64,000 nucleotides of DNA from Plutella xylostella (lineage: Eukaryota > Arthropoda > Insecta > Lepidoptera > Plutellidae), in the NCBI RefSeq assembly GCF_932276165.1, contig NC_063991.1:1355001-1419000 (forward strand), read 5' to 3'. Shown piece after piece: positions 32,125 through 43,837 of this stretch. The notes beneath the pieces are model-generated. The model did not search any database. It was not told the DNA's origin and saw nothing but the letters and a program-made list of their open reading frames with translations. Position numbers and translations under genes: made by a program. Every line of letters begins with the position of its first letter. Position 1 is the stretch's first letter.

Positions 32125-32472
32125 TAATTCTGATGCGCTGAGACGCCGACATTAAGCTATAGCCTTTTCCTTTTAGGAATCATCATCATCAGCCAATAGT
32201 CATCCACTGCTGGACATAGGCCTCTCCCAAGGAGCGCCACAACACTCGGTCCTCGGCCTTCCTCATCCAACCACTACCCGCCACCCGCCTAAGGTCGTCA
32301 GTCCAGCGGGCAGGAGGGCGTCCCACGCTGCGTTTGCCTGTTCGTGGTCTCCACTCGAGAACTCGTCTGCCCCAACGGTTATCGGTTCTTCGGCAGATAT
32401 GACCAGGAAATGAATGACTTTTAGGAATAATGTGATTTTTTTGTCACTGGAACTTTTTCATTGCTCACTAGT
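32125..32472. mobile_element. MITE C split by an RTE fragment
   Basis: MITE C interior and right end (CACTGGAACTTTTTCATTGC) separated by 32181-32417. Confidence 0.55.
32181..32417 (-). pseudogene. RTE-like LINE 3' fragment with TSD
   Basis: (CAT)n, then AGCCAATAGTCATCCACTGC and GGACATAGGCCTCTCCCAAG. The minus strand encodes an RT C-terminus with AEEDRVLWRSLGE. An 11-bp duplication CTTTTAGGAAT flanks it (32170-32180 and 32418-32428). Confidence 0.78.
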
Positions 32473-32479
32473 GTATTTT

Positions 32480-33590
32480 AACCCACCCTGTATAATTAAA
32501 TTTGCCAGGTAAACGAAGATAACGGTATTAATGAAACGCTGAAATAATATTAACTTACAAAGGTGTGTGTGTGCGTGTGTGAGGGTAGAATTAATCCCCT
32601 GAGATTTCATTAAATTTAAAACTATGCGTATTGTTTTTGGTCCTTGCTAGTGTATCCATTGAAATTGATACCAAATTCTAGATAAAAACAGTTTAAATGA
32701 GAATGGCCAAATCTGACCCGCTTTGCACTAACCAAACCTATTTTTATATTCAATAATAAAGGTGTTCTAAATGAAGGAAAAATATTAAAAAATATGTACC
32801 TAAACCACGTTTAAAAAAAACTTTGTATGAGGGAAACATCTAGTCAGAACAAAGACTTGATCTTTCAGCACCTATATATCATCTTTCTCCCATGCCTCAT
32901 AATAATAAAATTTACACCAGGATATATGTGTAGCCCACACATCAGTGTATGTTTCATCAATGGCTGCACTGGCGGGTCATGGCGCCATAGAAAAATGGCC
33001 AGTCTCTTTTGTTTTACTGAGCGCTGATTTAAAATTTATTGAAACTAGACATGAACAATGTTCTTCATCTTCATAATCATCTTTCTTTTTTCTAAAGTGT
33101 AGATTTTTTCTATAAATTCCGGAGCTTGTATTTAAAATTGCAAGTGATAAACTTTTACCGTGTAAATGGATCTTAACGATTCTGAAAATTGCGTACACTT
33201 GAGTATGTCATATAATAAATAAGAGGAAAACTGAAATTACATAATTTTCAGGTTCATTATGTCACTTTCAGTGCTCCCTTTGTAATATTTGTGTAAAAAA
33301 AAACGAAATGTTTACTTTTCATCCGAGGCCCCAATTATTATCTGAAAACTCTTTTAACGATGTACCGTCAGTTCTGTCGCGGTGGCGCTCGATGTAGGGT
33401 CAGCAAAAACATTTTTAAAAAATAATTCTAAAAAAAATTACTTCCTACTATAATAAATAGATAGAATATTCTTTATTTGTACACACACACATCGCACATG
33501 ACAATCCGAACCGTCATATCTTGAAAAACGTAGTTTCGAGATATTATAAAATAAACTTAACTACTTAACTTAAATACTAACACATATGTA
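32480..33590. other. No gene; possible (TAGA)-tailed LINE scrap
   Basis: Mostly unrecognised. About 33459-33485 reads AATAGATAGAATATTCTTTA, a LINE tail remnant. A GC-rich TTCTGTCGCGGTGGCGCTCG near 33371 is isolated. Confidence 0.5.
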
Positions 33591-33745
33591 CAATAATATT
33601 ATAAAGGAGAAAGTTTGTGAGTATGTGTGTGTGTATGTTTGTTACTTCAAAACGGCTGAACCGATTGTAATGTTTGGTATGGTTTTAGCTGACACCTGGA
33701 TTAACACATATGCTATTTTTATCGCGGAATTCCCACGGTTTTTTT
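33591..33745 (+). mobile_element. Helitron-like remnant
   Basis: ATAATATTATAAAGGAGAAA, GTGTGTGT tract and TTTTTATCGCGGAATTCCCA; 3' end lost. Confidence 0.45.
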
Positions 33746-34252
33746 TTCTAATATAGTAGCGTAGTAATCATTGCAGTTCTTTACTTAATAAGTCGACCAT
33801 AAGGAGCATATACACAAAGGTTGAAGAGCGAGCCACAGGAAGGTACTCACACCCATGAAGAGAAAGAAATAAGTAAAGTAATTCTTTATTTCCATACAAA
33901 AATTACACTAAGTACCTACCTACATATAAATTTAAATACACAACAAACTGGTATAGAAATATAGATAGTTAGAATTTTCTTTATTGTGTACAAATAAAGA
34001 AAATTCTATCTATCTATATTTATTCATAAAATAAACTTACATAACTTAAATACTAAATAATGTTATTTCCTAATTTTCTCTAGCAGCTTTTTCTGCTATC
34101 TCTTCTTACTGTTGTCAGTTTTATTATCTGTCATTTATGGGTGCTCTGGGAAGCTGGTTCTAATCTTCAGCTGCAGACGGTACCTATCATCCATTGTCTC
34201 ATTTTATTCATCATCATTTGTCATTTTTATCATCATTTGGGGATCGAATGAT
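33746..34252. other. Nothing recognised
   Basis: Contains two short inverted TTTATTG/CTATCTAT segments near 33965-34015, probably LINE tail debris. Confidence 0.4.
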
Positions 34253-34266
34253 GCAGTTAGACGGCT

Positions 34267-34599
34267 ATTCTATTCTATTCTATTCTCTGTGGGCGTGTAA
34301 GTACCTGCACCTGGCTCTCTCGAATGGAACCTTTGCGCATATCCCCAAGGTCTAAACTGCCTTCCTAAGCTTGGACCATTTCCCACCACGCTGGTCCACT
34401 GCGGGTTGGTGGGTTCACATATCTAGATGTGCTAAATCTAGATATGCAGGTTTCCTCACGATGTTTTCCTTCACCGTAAGAGCGATGGTATACATTGTAC
34501 TTAAATTCAGAAAAGAACTCATTGGTACATGTCGGCGCCGGGATTCGAACCCGCATCTCTGGCGTGAGAAGCGGGCGCTTACCCGACTGAGCTACCACC
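34267..34599 (-). mobile_element. tRNA-headed SINE A with TSD
   Basis: Flanked by a perfect 14-bp duplication GCAGTTAGACGGCT (34253-34266 and 34600-34613). Confidence 0.92.
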
Positions 34600-34808
34600 G
34601 CAGTTAGACGGCTCGGGAGTTACTTTCCTTCTTTCTTCTCCAAGACTACCCCCCTTATTATAAAACGAAGACTAATTATAGTTTTGTAAACCCTGAAACT
34701 CTAGACTAATCCAGGTCTGGTTCTAAACCAGGACTACCTTTAGTCTACGTTTTAGGTCCTCGATTCGCAAAACGGCCGGGGCAGATTTTCTTTGTTTTTA
34801 TGCCCCTA

Positions 34809-35137
34809 TTCTATTCTCTGTGGGGGTGTAAGTACCTGCACCTGGCTCTCTCGAGTGGAATCTTTGTGCATATCCCCAAGGTCTAAACTGCCTTCCTAAG
34901 CTTGGACCATTTCCCACCACGCTGGTCCACTGCGGGTTGGTGGGTTCACATATCTAGATGTGCTAAATCTAGATATGCAGGTTTCCTCACGATGTTTTCC
35001 TTCACCGTAAGAGCGATGGTATACATTGTACTTAAATTCAGAAAAGAACTCATTGGTACATGTCAGCGCCGGGATTCGAACCCACATCTCTGGCGTGAGA
35101 AGCGGGCGCTTACCCGACTGAGCTACCACCGCTCCCC
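34809..35137 (-). mobile_element. tRNA-headed SINE A with TSD
   Basis: Flanked by an 11-bp duplication TTATGCCCCTA (34798-34808 and 35138-35148). Nearly identical to the copy 540 bp upstream, but with its own target site, so an independent insertion. Confidence 0.9.
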
Positions 35138-35247
35138 TTATGCCCCTAGATTGGCCAGTTATTTTTTGGATTTGGATTCGGAAATAGCCAAGTAAACTCT
35201 ACAAACTGTGAAGTAGCTAAACGATTTTTTTTCCAAAACTACGCTAT

Positions 35248-35347
35248 CTAATGCTATCACGTGAGTACAAATGTGCTGCGAAAAGTGGGTGGCTCACTTG
35301 TGGGCCACCTCTGACTACCCCTTCGGGGATCACAGTCGTGAGTGCAT
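35248..35347. repeat. SINE 3' module fragment (type 1')
   Basis: CACGTGAGTACAAATGTGCT to GGATCACAGTCGTGAGTGC; same as 19103-19200. Confidence 0.6.
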
Positions 35348-35411
35348 ATACATTTATATACGTAATTTTAGTTGATTTAACGTATTTTTGTATCCCAATT
35401 CGACCTTGTAC

Positions 35412-35675
35412 AATAATAATAATAATAATATAATATGTGGGGACATCTCACACACGGCCATCCGACCCCAAGCTAGGCAGAACCTGTGTTATGGGTGTCG
35501 GACAGCTGATATATCTACACAAATACATAGATAGATAGATACTAAATATAAATATCAACAACCAAGACCCGAGTACAAATATCTGTGTTTAAACAAATAT
35601 CTGCCCCAGCCGGGAATCGAACCCGGGACCTTCGGCTCAGTAGTCAGGGCCACTAACCACTACACCATTCGGTCG
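35412..35675 (-). mobile_element. tRNA-headed SINE B2
   Basis: 3' module (ATGTGGGGACATCTCACACA) on the left, tRNA head on the right. Confidence 0.85.
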
Positions 35676-35911
35676 GCAATGCAATGCTACTAGCCGTTAG
35701 GTACATAAATGTTTGATGGATATTTTAGTCCAGGAAACTGAATTTCAGGAGCCATAACAGTAAAACAAAGCTGGATTTGAACCAGTATCGATCGATGAAA
35801 GAAGCCTAGAATCAGGCTAGTACTATTGGAGCTCTCTCCGCCGAGATAATGTGTTTATACAGGATGCTCAGTTTTTAAATCTTCAGTTTTTTACATTTGA
35901 TAATCCTACTA

Positions 35912-36272
35912 ACTAATATTATAAATGCGAAAGTTTGTCAGTATGAATGTATTATGTATGTAGTAGTAGTAGTAGTATAACTTTATTGTACATACAACAC
36001 TTAAATAACATTTAATACTTAAAATCTATAATACAATAAGGGCGGCCTTATCGCTAAAAGCGATCTCTTCCAGGCAACCCTAAGAGCTAATTTGGGAGAG
36101 AGACAATTTGGAATATAAATGAGGAAGTTGTACAAAAATATAAACACTAAAGACAAAAGAATGTATATGTATGTGTGTATGTTTGTGACTTCTTCACGTC
36201 AGAACGGCCGAACCAATTTTGACCAAATTTGGTATGGAGTTAGCTGACACCCTGGATTAACACATAGGCTTC
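35912..36272 (+). mobile_element. Helitron-like remnant interrupted by a LINE tail
   Basis: TAACTAATATTATAAATGCG at the start and AACGGCCGAACCAATTTTGA later, split by a LINE tail (about 35957-36165) with GGGCGGCCTTATCGCTAAAA. Confidence 0.55.
35957..36165 (-). mobile_element. LINE 3' tail fragment
   Basis: (GTA)n then TAACTTTATTGTACAT, GGGCGGCCTTATCGCTAAAA and GCGATCTCTTCCAGGCAACC. Confidence 0.65.
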
Positions 36273-36284
36273 ATAATTTCTGGC

Positions 36285-36488
36285 GCCTTAAGATACAGTC
36301 CACCTATCGCTATTGTACGTATCAGACTTATAGGATACTAGCTGTTCCCGCGCGCTTCGCTTCGCCTTAAAAAGTTTTCCCGTGGGAATGTCGGGATAAA
36401 AAGTAGCCTATGTTCTTTCCCAGGGTCTAGACCGTATGTATGCCAAATTTCATTCAAATCCGTTCAGTAGTTTTGGCGTGAAAGAGTA

Positions 36489-36523
<35 letters not shown>

Positions 36524-36700
36524 CAGTTACTTTCGCATTTATAATATTAGTTAGGAAGTTAGGATGTCATAAATGTATGAAGAAACGGCGTCAGCAATGC
36601 GGATGAAGTGGACGCACTTTTGTGAATTTCTATACTGAATGCGATGCGTCCGTTGCGTACGATAGGTGGTTGCTTACCTTTACCCTTCTCCATAAATTCT
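36285..36700. mobile_element. MITE F split by a Helitron-like element
   Basis: AGTCCACCTATCGCTATTGT on the left; GATGAAGTGGACGCACTT and CGTACGATAGGTGGTTGC on the right. The Helitron-like copy 36338-36556 lies between. Confidence 0.55.
36338..36556 (-). mobile_element. Helitron-like short element
   Basis: CTAGCTGTTCCCGCGCGC after A, (CAGA)n, ATTAGTTAGGA at the right. Confidence 0.7.
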
Positions 36701-36739
36701 GGGCTACATAAAAAGATACCTCCCATCTTTTACATATTT

Positions 36740-36905
36740 AGATATTTGTTTAAAGACAGATATTTATACTCGGGTCTTGGGTGTTGATATTTATATTTAA
36801 TATGTATCTATCTATGTATTTGTGTGTACCCATAATACAGGCTATGCCTAGCTTGGGGTCGGATGGCCGTGTGTGAGATGTCCCCACATATTTATTTATA
36901 TTTAT
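36740..36905 (+). mobile_element. SINE B2, head missing
   Basis: Starts AGATATTTGTTTAAAGACAG and ends TGTCCCCACATATTTA. Confidence 0.8.
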
Positions 36906-37031
36906 TTCTAGCAAAGCGTTGTCGAACTAGATCTTAATTAACGACCAGCAAATGTTATAAATTTCGACCGAAAATGTTGCATATACTCCTTTAAGCGAGG
37001 TCGCCATCTTGGTTTCCTGCGTCCGAGTCCA

Positions 37032-37270
37032 ACGATATTATAATACAAACTAGATGGAGCGTATCAGTGCTAAAGAAAAGCCTCGACAAATAACACCCCA
37101 CTTCTACCACTGAGCTCTTATTTTGAATTAGTTATGTTAGAATATTTGTGACTTTAATTATTGGTAAAACAGTTGTCATTAGGTTGAACTAAAAACGGTT
37201 TGACAGTAAACAAAATGCGAACAGCTTTTTGCTTATGAGACATACCATCTTGTTCGTATATTTTTAATCT
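37032..37270 (-). mobile_element. MITE G, uninterrupted copy
   Basis: Ends ATACAAACTAGATGG and CCATCTTGTTCGTAT are inverted; about 240 bp. It serves as the reference for the interrupted copies at 13003, 19484 and 27451. Confidence 0.7.
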
Positions 37271-37271
37271 T

Positions 37272-37529
37272 AATAATTATAATAATATGTGGGGATATCT
37301 CACACACGGCCATCCGACCCCAAGCTAGGCAGAACCTGTGTTATGGGTGTCGGACAGCTGATATATCTACACAAATACATAGATAGATAGATACTAAATA
37401 TAAATATCAACACCCAAGACCCGAGTACAAATATCTGTCTTTAAACAAATATCTGCCCCAGCCGGGAATCGAACCCGGGACCTTCGGCTCAGTAGTCAGG
37501 GTCACTAACCACTACGCCATTCGGTCGTC
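37272..37529 (-). mobile_element. tRNA-headed SINE B2
   Basis: Near-identical to 35412-35675. Confidence 0.85.
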
Positions 37530-37698
37530 TAATCTTAAACCCAAGTTAGAGCACCCTGTGAACTGTTTGCTGGTCGCATAAAACTATAAATCGTCGATTT
37601 AGGTTTTCGCATAAATGTCCTTCGCAGTGGACAGTGCTTAAATATGTTTTGCTGCAATCAATGCGTGTGTCTGCGCTTCCCCAACTGTGTTAAGGATA

Positions 37699-38211
37699 TA
37701 CAGGCACGAGCAATGAATAAGTTCCAGTGAGATAACCACCGAATTACTCCTAAAGACGACCGAATGGCGTAGTGGTTAGTGACCCTGACTACTGAGCCGA
37801 TGGTCCCGGGTTCGATTCCCGGCTGGGGCAGATATTTGTTTAAACACAGATATTTGTTCTCGGGTCTTGGATGTGCCCGTAAAATGTCAATAGGCCCACC
37901 CCCTATTACATTGGGACTAACATAACACTCTGGCGAAAAGTGGGTGCAGCAATGCACCTCTGCCTACCTCGCAAGGGAGTACATTAGTACAAGGCGTGAG
38001 TGCGTGTGTGTGTACTCCTAAACGGAAAAGGCTAGCTTAATGACGCCGCCTGCATTATTGAAGTACATTTAATAGCGCATCAGAATAATATTACGAATAA
38101 AATGTACTTAAATTAATATTATGATCAAATTCAAAATGAAATTTTAATGTTCAAAATATTGTATGTCGACCATTTTGTAAGTAAAACTTTTGTATTTCGT
38201 GGGTGCATTTA
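37699..38211. mobile_element. MITE C split by a SINE B1
   Basis: CAGGCACGAGCAATGAATAA on the left and TTTCGTGGGTG on the right, interrupted by 37755-38012. Confidence 0.65.
37755..38012 (+). mobile_element. tRNA-headed SINE B1 with TSD
   Basis: GACGACCGAATGGCGTAGTG head, 3' module ending GGCGTGAGTGCGTGTG. A 10-bp duplication TACTCCTAAA flanks it (37745-37754 and 38013-38022). Confidence 0.9.
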
Positions 38212-38214
38212 AAT

Positions 38215-38980
38215 ATTGTATGTAATATAGTACTTATTTAACTGTCTACAGCACATGCTGAGTTGGCGCTTTTTTACGCTCTGGACTGAAATAGTTTTTT
38301 TATTCTGGGTCTATGGCTAGTCCAACACTTTCTTAACTTTTGTTTAGTCAAATTAAATAAAAGTAACCGCCCGTCCAGTGTAATAAGTACATACTTACAT
38401 AGTATTATGATAATATCAGAAAGTATATGCAAATACCTACCTATTTTTCACTAAAATATGTATATATATTTCAAAGAGATACTTAGACATCTTGTGTATA
38501 TTATGAAAGGAAAATTAAAAACCCATTTGGCTTTCAAGATGTTTCGTTTTAATTTGGTGAAAAAAAAATCAAGATGAAGAAATTTATCCTCGTGTTTCTG
38601 AAGATTGCATAGTAGAATATTATCAGTATCTTATTAAAAGGAGAACATGAGATGTATACCCGACAGAATATACAGCATGTTCCGATTACGGGCTAAATAT
38701 AGGGTGTTGCATTCAGGGGGTCATTCTGAACAAAAACAGAAGCATTAACCAAGAAATAATGAATAAAATCTTCAATATGTATATAATTCATTTTAAGATA
38801 GTTACTTATATTTATTGAAAATTAATCATGATTAGGTATCAATCTGATTAGAGATAGAAGTAAAAATTTAATCAATTAATTTAATATAATCTTTATAAAA
38901 AATAATTATAATCTACTAATTTCAGTATTCTTATTCAATGTCCTTGATACAAGCGATTCACACAATATTATTCAGACGTA
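38215..38980. other. No gene
   Basis: AT-rich. Carries a CTACAGCACATGCTGAG...GCTCTGGAC segment (38246-38286) that recurs inverted at about 26350-26400, and a scrap of MITE A near 38695. Confidence 0.5.
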
Positions 38981-38982
38981 TA

Positions 38983-39247
38983 CAGGGTGTTGCAAAAAGG
39001 GTATACTAAGCCGAAACCTACATGTGCAGCATGGTATATCTAAGCCCGAAACTGAAATCAGAATTTAAAAATTCGCGAAAAAAATAATTCATTTTCCATA
39101 GAAACTTTGTTGGTCACGTGACTTTTTTACTATGGAAAATAATAATTTTTTTCGCGAATTTCCAAATTCTGATTTCAGTTTCGGGCTTAGATATAACATG
39201 CTGCACACGTACGTTTCGGCTTAGTATACCAATTTTGCAACACCCTG
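38983..39247. mobile_element. Palindromic MITE A, intact
   Basis: CAGGGTGTTGCAAAAAGGG and TTTTGCAACACCCTG flanked by TA; 265 bp. Confidence 0.85.
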
Positions 39248-39539
39248 TATAATTCGATGTGAAAAAAATGTGATCACTATTTCGTAAAACAGAATTTTAT
39301 TTTTTCAAAAAGGGTTATCAACTTCTAACTATTAATTTCCATACGTGATACCTTACGTTTCTCGTAACGAGTTAATTTCACATTTTAAAATGACCTTACA
39401 AACTACAATTCATCAGCTCTGGCTACTTGAAATACTGGCTCAAAAAGCCATGCCCTTTGCTGATCGATCATGCAGAAAAAAACTAGCACGCTAGTAATTT
39501 AATTAAAAGCAAACCATTTGAGAATCACTGCCTTTTTGG

Positions 39540-40231
39540 TGAGCCAAAATTCGCTCTTCCTAACGATGGTAACAGCGCCTGAAAGGCTAGAGAGAGACGG
39601 GTATAGCCCTGGTGCGAGCGAGACGACGCTAGCGACGGAGCTACGCCCAATCAATGCATACAACCTGCAAAGCCTTTCAGTGTTTCGCGAAACGTGGTTC
39701 GGATAGGGGTACGTACGCGCTCCGGCCTAGAGCCTTATTACAAAAAACCAACATTTAAACGTGAAAATACTAAAATAAAATACAAATTAAACGCGCAATC
39801 TTGAACGTAGCCGGAATGGAATTCTAATTTTGAATTTGGAACCCGTGTCCGTGGAAGCTAACCGACGAGCGTCCAACAAAAGACCGCGCAGTTGTGGCCT
39901 CTAATTGCGAAAAAAGATAGAAAAATAACAAAACACGACCGCCCCCGGCTGTACCGCCGAAAAATCGAATCGTAATTTCAAAAAAGGAACGAATTCAAAA
40001 CAAAACTCGGACGTCCGGTTCAGTGTAACTTTTTTGTGATCGCGGCAACAGAACTGATTCTTTGCAGCCAGAGTTTTTTTTCTTATCTGTGACACTATTT
40101 TTCGTGTTATTCTTTTGTTTTTATGTCGTATCCGTATTTTTCTGTATCCAGCGCGGGGGGGTGTGGGAGGATTGCACCGAATCCTTTGTTCCTGGCTGCA
40201 CTGCCCTCGCCCGGCGCCGCAGATCTAAAAG
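39540..40231 (+). promoter_or_regulatory. CpG-rich unique island; possible promoter and first exon
   Basis: This is the only long GC-rich stretch in the window that I cannot tie to a repeat. It has many CpGs (39580-39740, 39930-40050, 40145-40220). An insect initiator-like TTCAGTG lies at 40019-40025. The sequence ends with CTAAAAG and a donor-like GTAACAAG near 40231. This fits a 5' UTR exon of a host gene on the plus strand. No protein is visible and the strand is uncertain. Confidence 0.35.
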
Positions 40232-41311
40232 GTAACAAGTCTCACAGGCAGTACACTCTTTCAGCTTTATCTCCGACCCTGTTTATGCCCTAATGCGTTT
40301 AGATCTATTTTTATATGTGAAACAGTCCGGCTAATGTTTAAAGCAAGGAGGACCGTGCATTATTTTACTGTTGTTAGAACGCATGGCCGGGTTTTGCCAG
40401 TGTGTTTAACTGAGAAGGAAAAGGATCTTTTTTCTTTTGTGCGCGAATGGCAGCCTCCTTGTGTGATACCTTTTTTTAGGACATGTTTTTTTCAGCCGCT
40501 CTGTCTATTTTTTTTATCTTTTTGTTTGTCGCATTTAAGAAAACATTATCCTATGTTTATAATTTTGCGAATTTGCTTCTGAATCATTGTATACAGTCCA
40601 ATCATAAAGTCCTGAAAACGGAAATGGATCCTGGACTTGCTAAAGACCGTATTTAATCAATCTATTACATATTTATTTAAGCACAAATCCGTTAAAAATG
40701 TATTATCAATGGGTATTTTATTTTAAAATTTAAGTAAATAACTGACAATGATAAAAAGTCTATGTTGTACATTTCCTTGTTTAATTTTTGTTTGTGCAAT
40801 AAAAAATATCTATCTATCTATCTACACCAATACATAGATAGATACATATTAAATATAAATATAATTAAATAGTTGAACTGGAAATAAATTATAGAGAAAC
40901 ACTTACATAGTAAGGCATTTTTTTAGACCAAGTGGTCTACCATACAATCCACTACTTAATGTATACCTACTTATTAAGTGATCTCCTAACTAGACACATC
41001 TTAAACAGACGTTTATCATGAAAAACGGTTATCCGACCGTTGGTACCTCAAATATATAATTATAATGCACATAAAATGAGGTATACTTAAATATGAAAAT
41101 AAAAACATAACATTGTTGCAATAAAACAAAAGCCTGCCTTAATATCTAAATTTAAAAAAGGAATTATTTATTTTCCTTAAACTAAATATAATTGAGATAT
41201 TTTAATCTGTACGTCCGTCCATCTTTCTTATTAACCGCAATTTCGTCTAATCTCGTAATTATCATTTATGTTTTGTGCTCTGTCATTCTGTTTTTCAATT
41301 TGTAAAATTAT
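40232..41311. other. No gene; LINE tail scrap
   Basis: Mostly unrecognised. 40790-40822 reads GTGCAATAAAAAATATCTAT with (CTAT)n, the 3' end of a plus-strand LINE. Confidence 0.5.
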
Positions 41312-41402
41312 AATACACTCAGGAGCAATAAAAAAAATCCTGTGACAATAGCAAGAATTACTTCTTCTACACGGAAAAGACTAGCTTAATGAGGCCGCCT
41401 CC
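41312..41402. mobile_element. MITE C, left third
   Basis: CACTCAGGAGCAATAAAAAA to ATGAGGCCGCCTCC, then replaced by SINE A. Confidence 0.5.
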
Positions 41403-41409
41403 ACACGCC

Positions 41410-41610
41410 GAAAAACATCGAGGAAACCTGCATAATCTAGATTTAGCACATCTAGATATGTGAACCTACCAACCTGCATTGGACCAGCGTGGTGGGAATT
41501 GGTCCAAGCTTAGGAAGGCAGTTTAGACCTTGGGGACATGCACAACGGTCAACATTCGAGAGAGCCAGGTGCAGGTACTTACACCCCCCCAGAGAATAGA
41601 ATAGAATAGA
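41410..41610 (+). mobile_element. SINE A, 5'-truncated
   Basis: Starts at AAAAACATCGAGGAAACCTG and ends in the (GAATA)n tail. Confidence 0.75.
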
Positions 41611-41962
41611 TAAGTAGGTATTTTAAAATCTATATTTGCACGTTTTTGAAACATAATACTATAGGAAACTTAAGGCGTACCCTATAATTTAATATGCAAA
41701 TTTTTCGTCACGAATTATGGGCAACCCTGCAGTCCCAGTGCTCCGAAACTCCGGAAAAACAAAACTAAAGTGTTAAACAAGACTCTATCTCGTTGTATGA
41801 AGAGTGCCGATTGCGTGACAATTGTCGTTTGTTCGTTCGACGATTTAGAGAGAGACTTCACAGCAAGGGACTGCCACAGGCCGTAAAATAAACGTAACAT
41901 CTACATTAAAATGAATTATTTTTAATCTTCGACAAAAAGTTTAATAGCACTAACCATCTCTC

Positions 41963-42285
41963 AGAGCGGTGGGCGCCCGCTTCTCACGCCAGAGATGCGG
42001 GTTCGATCCCGGCGCTGACATGTACCAATGAGTTCTTTTCTGAATTTAAGTACAATGTATACCATCGCTCTTACGGTGAAGGAAAACATCGTGAGGAAAC
42101 CTGCATATCTAGATTTAGCACATCTAGACATGTGAACCCACCAACCCGCAGTGGACCAGCGTGGTGGGAAATGGTCTAAGCTTAGGAAAGCAGTTTAGAC
42201 CTTGGGGATATGCACAAAGGTTCCACTAGAGAGAGCCACGTACAGGAACTTCACCACCTATGAGAATAGAATAGAATAGAATAGA
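41963..42285 (+). mobile_element. SINE A with a 38-bp duplication
   Basis: Head partly deleted (GAGCGGTGGGCGCCCGC). A perfect 38-bp direct repeat flanks it (41925-41962 and 42286-42323). Confidence 0.88.
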
Positions 42286-42360
42286 ATCTTCGACAAAAAG
42301 TTTAATAGCACTAACCATCTCTCTAGTGAGACAGGTTTCAAATTGATATTCGTACATGAT

Positions 42361-42619
42361 ATTATAATAATATAATATGTGGGGACATCTCACACACGGT
42401 CATCCGTCCCCAAGCTAGGCAGAACCTGTGTTATGGGTGTCGGACAACTGATATATCTACAAAAATACATAGATAGATACATACTAAATATAAATATCAA
42501 CAACCAAGACCCGAGTACAAATATCTGTCTTTAAACAATTATTTGCCCCAGCCGGGAATCGAACCCGGGACCTTCGGCATAGCAGTCAGGGCCACTAACC
42601 ACTACGCCATTCAGCCGTC
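42361..42619 (-). mobile_element. tRNA-headed SINE B2
   Basis: 3' module on the left, head on the right. Confidence 0.85.
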
Positions 42620-43374
42620 AAATATGATAGCCCCTCACTCGACTCTGATGTATGCACGGGACTCGATGGGGTGAAGAGAGTTTGCTAACTCAGCAACGGC
42701 AGTAGGATAGTAGCTATACGTCTAAGTGTGTGTGTCTGTCGGGTAAAGTCGGGTTATTACGTAGATCTGTAGGAACCTAGTCGAATTCAGTTTTTCTGGT
42801 GACTTTAATATGGAAGTTGAAGGCACTGTTAGTGGTGGCAAATAGGTGTGGAAATTTTTGCTGGGTTTTTTTGATAATTGCCAAAAGTTTGTGATCTTAT
42901 AATATTATATTTAAGAGATACACAGGCTTATGATATCCTTATTTTTCGGTTACGGTTTAAAAGTTATACAGGCGTGCATAATAAGTTAATCAGTTGTTTT
43001 AAGTGTGATAATAAAAATAATTGCTTACGTTTAATTATGTTTTAAATATGATGATAAATATTTTCTAGTAAAGAACAATATTTTATATTTAATCAACGCT
43101 ACGAAAATGCTACGCCGTCGTAGCGCTACGAAGCTACGAGATTTCGTAGCAAACTACTACGATACTCCGTAGCCCTATTTTCGTAAAAAGCGGTTTATTC
43201 GAGATTCTAGACTAACTTAAAGAAGAAAGAGGTTCTTAATTCATCAGTAGGTATTATTGATTTTTGATAGATAGATAGATAAGTTATTCATTTACTTAAC
43301 ACAACACATACACAGGTTACACAGCATTTTATCTGTGTCAAACGATAACTATGTAATTTATTTATGAATCCTAA
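42620..43374. other. No gene; palindromic TACG-rich patch
   Basis: 43084-43175 is rich in GCTACG/CGTAGC inverted motifs, resembling a patch near 17745-17812; perhaps a degraded MITE. Confidence 0.45.
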
Positions 43375-43407
43375 TCCTAACTAATATTATAAATGCGAAA
43401 GTAACTG

Positions 43408-43438
<31 letters not shown>

Positions 43439-43589
43439 TACTCTTTCACGCCAAAACTACTGAACGGATTTGAATGAAATTTGGTATATGTACGGTCTAG
43501 ACCCTGGGAAAGAACATAGGCTACTTTTTATCCCGGAATTCCCACGGGAAATCTTTTTAATGCGAAGCGAAGCGCGTGGGAACAGCTAG
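43375..43589 (+). mobile_element. Helitron-like short element
   Basis: TCCTAACTAATATTATAAAT start after ATCCTA units, GGGAACAGCTAG end followed by T. Confidence 0.7.
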
Positions 43590-43837
43590 TGTTACAATAT
43601 TTCAGAAGTGGGACTAACCGCTTAAATATTCAAAAGAATAAAATTAAATCACTATCATTTATTCTACTTACGTAATCATAGAAAAAGTTGTACCGAGTAC
43701 ATCTAACAAAAGGAAGAGCTTGCCACCCGCTGAAGTCCGCTGAAGTTTCAGACAAAGACGTAGATATAGAAACAAACTCACAGATAGCAAAAACTTGGCC
43801 TTTGTAAGGCAACCGAGGTACTTTGCGTTTCCAACTA

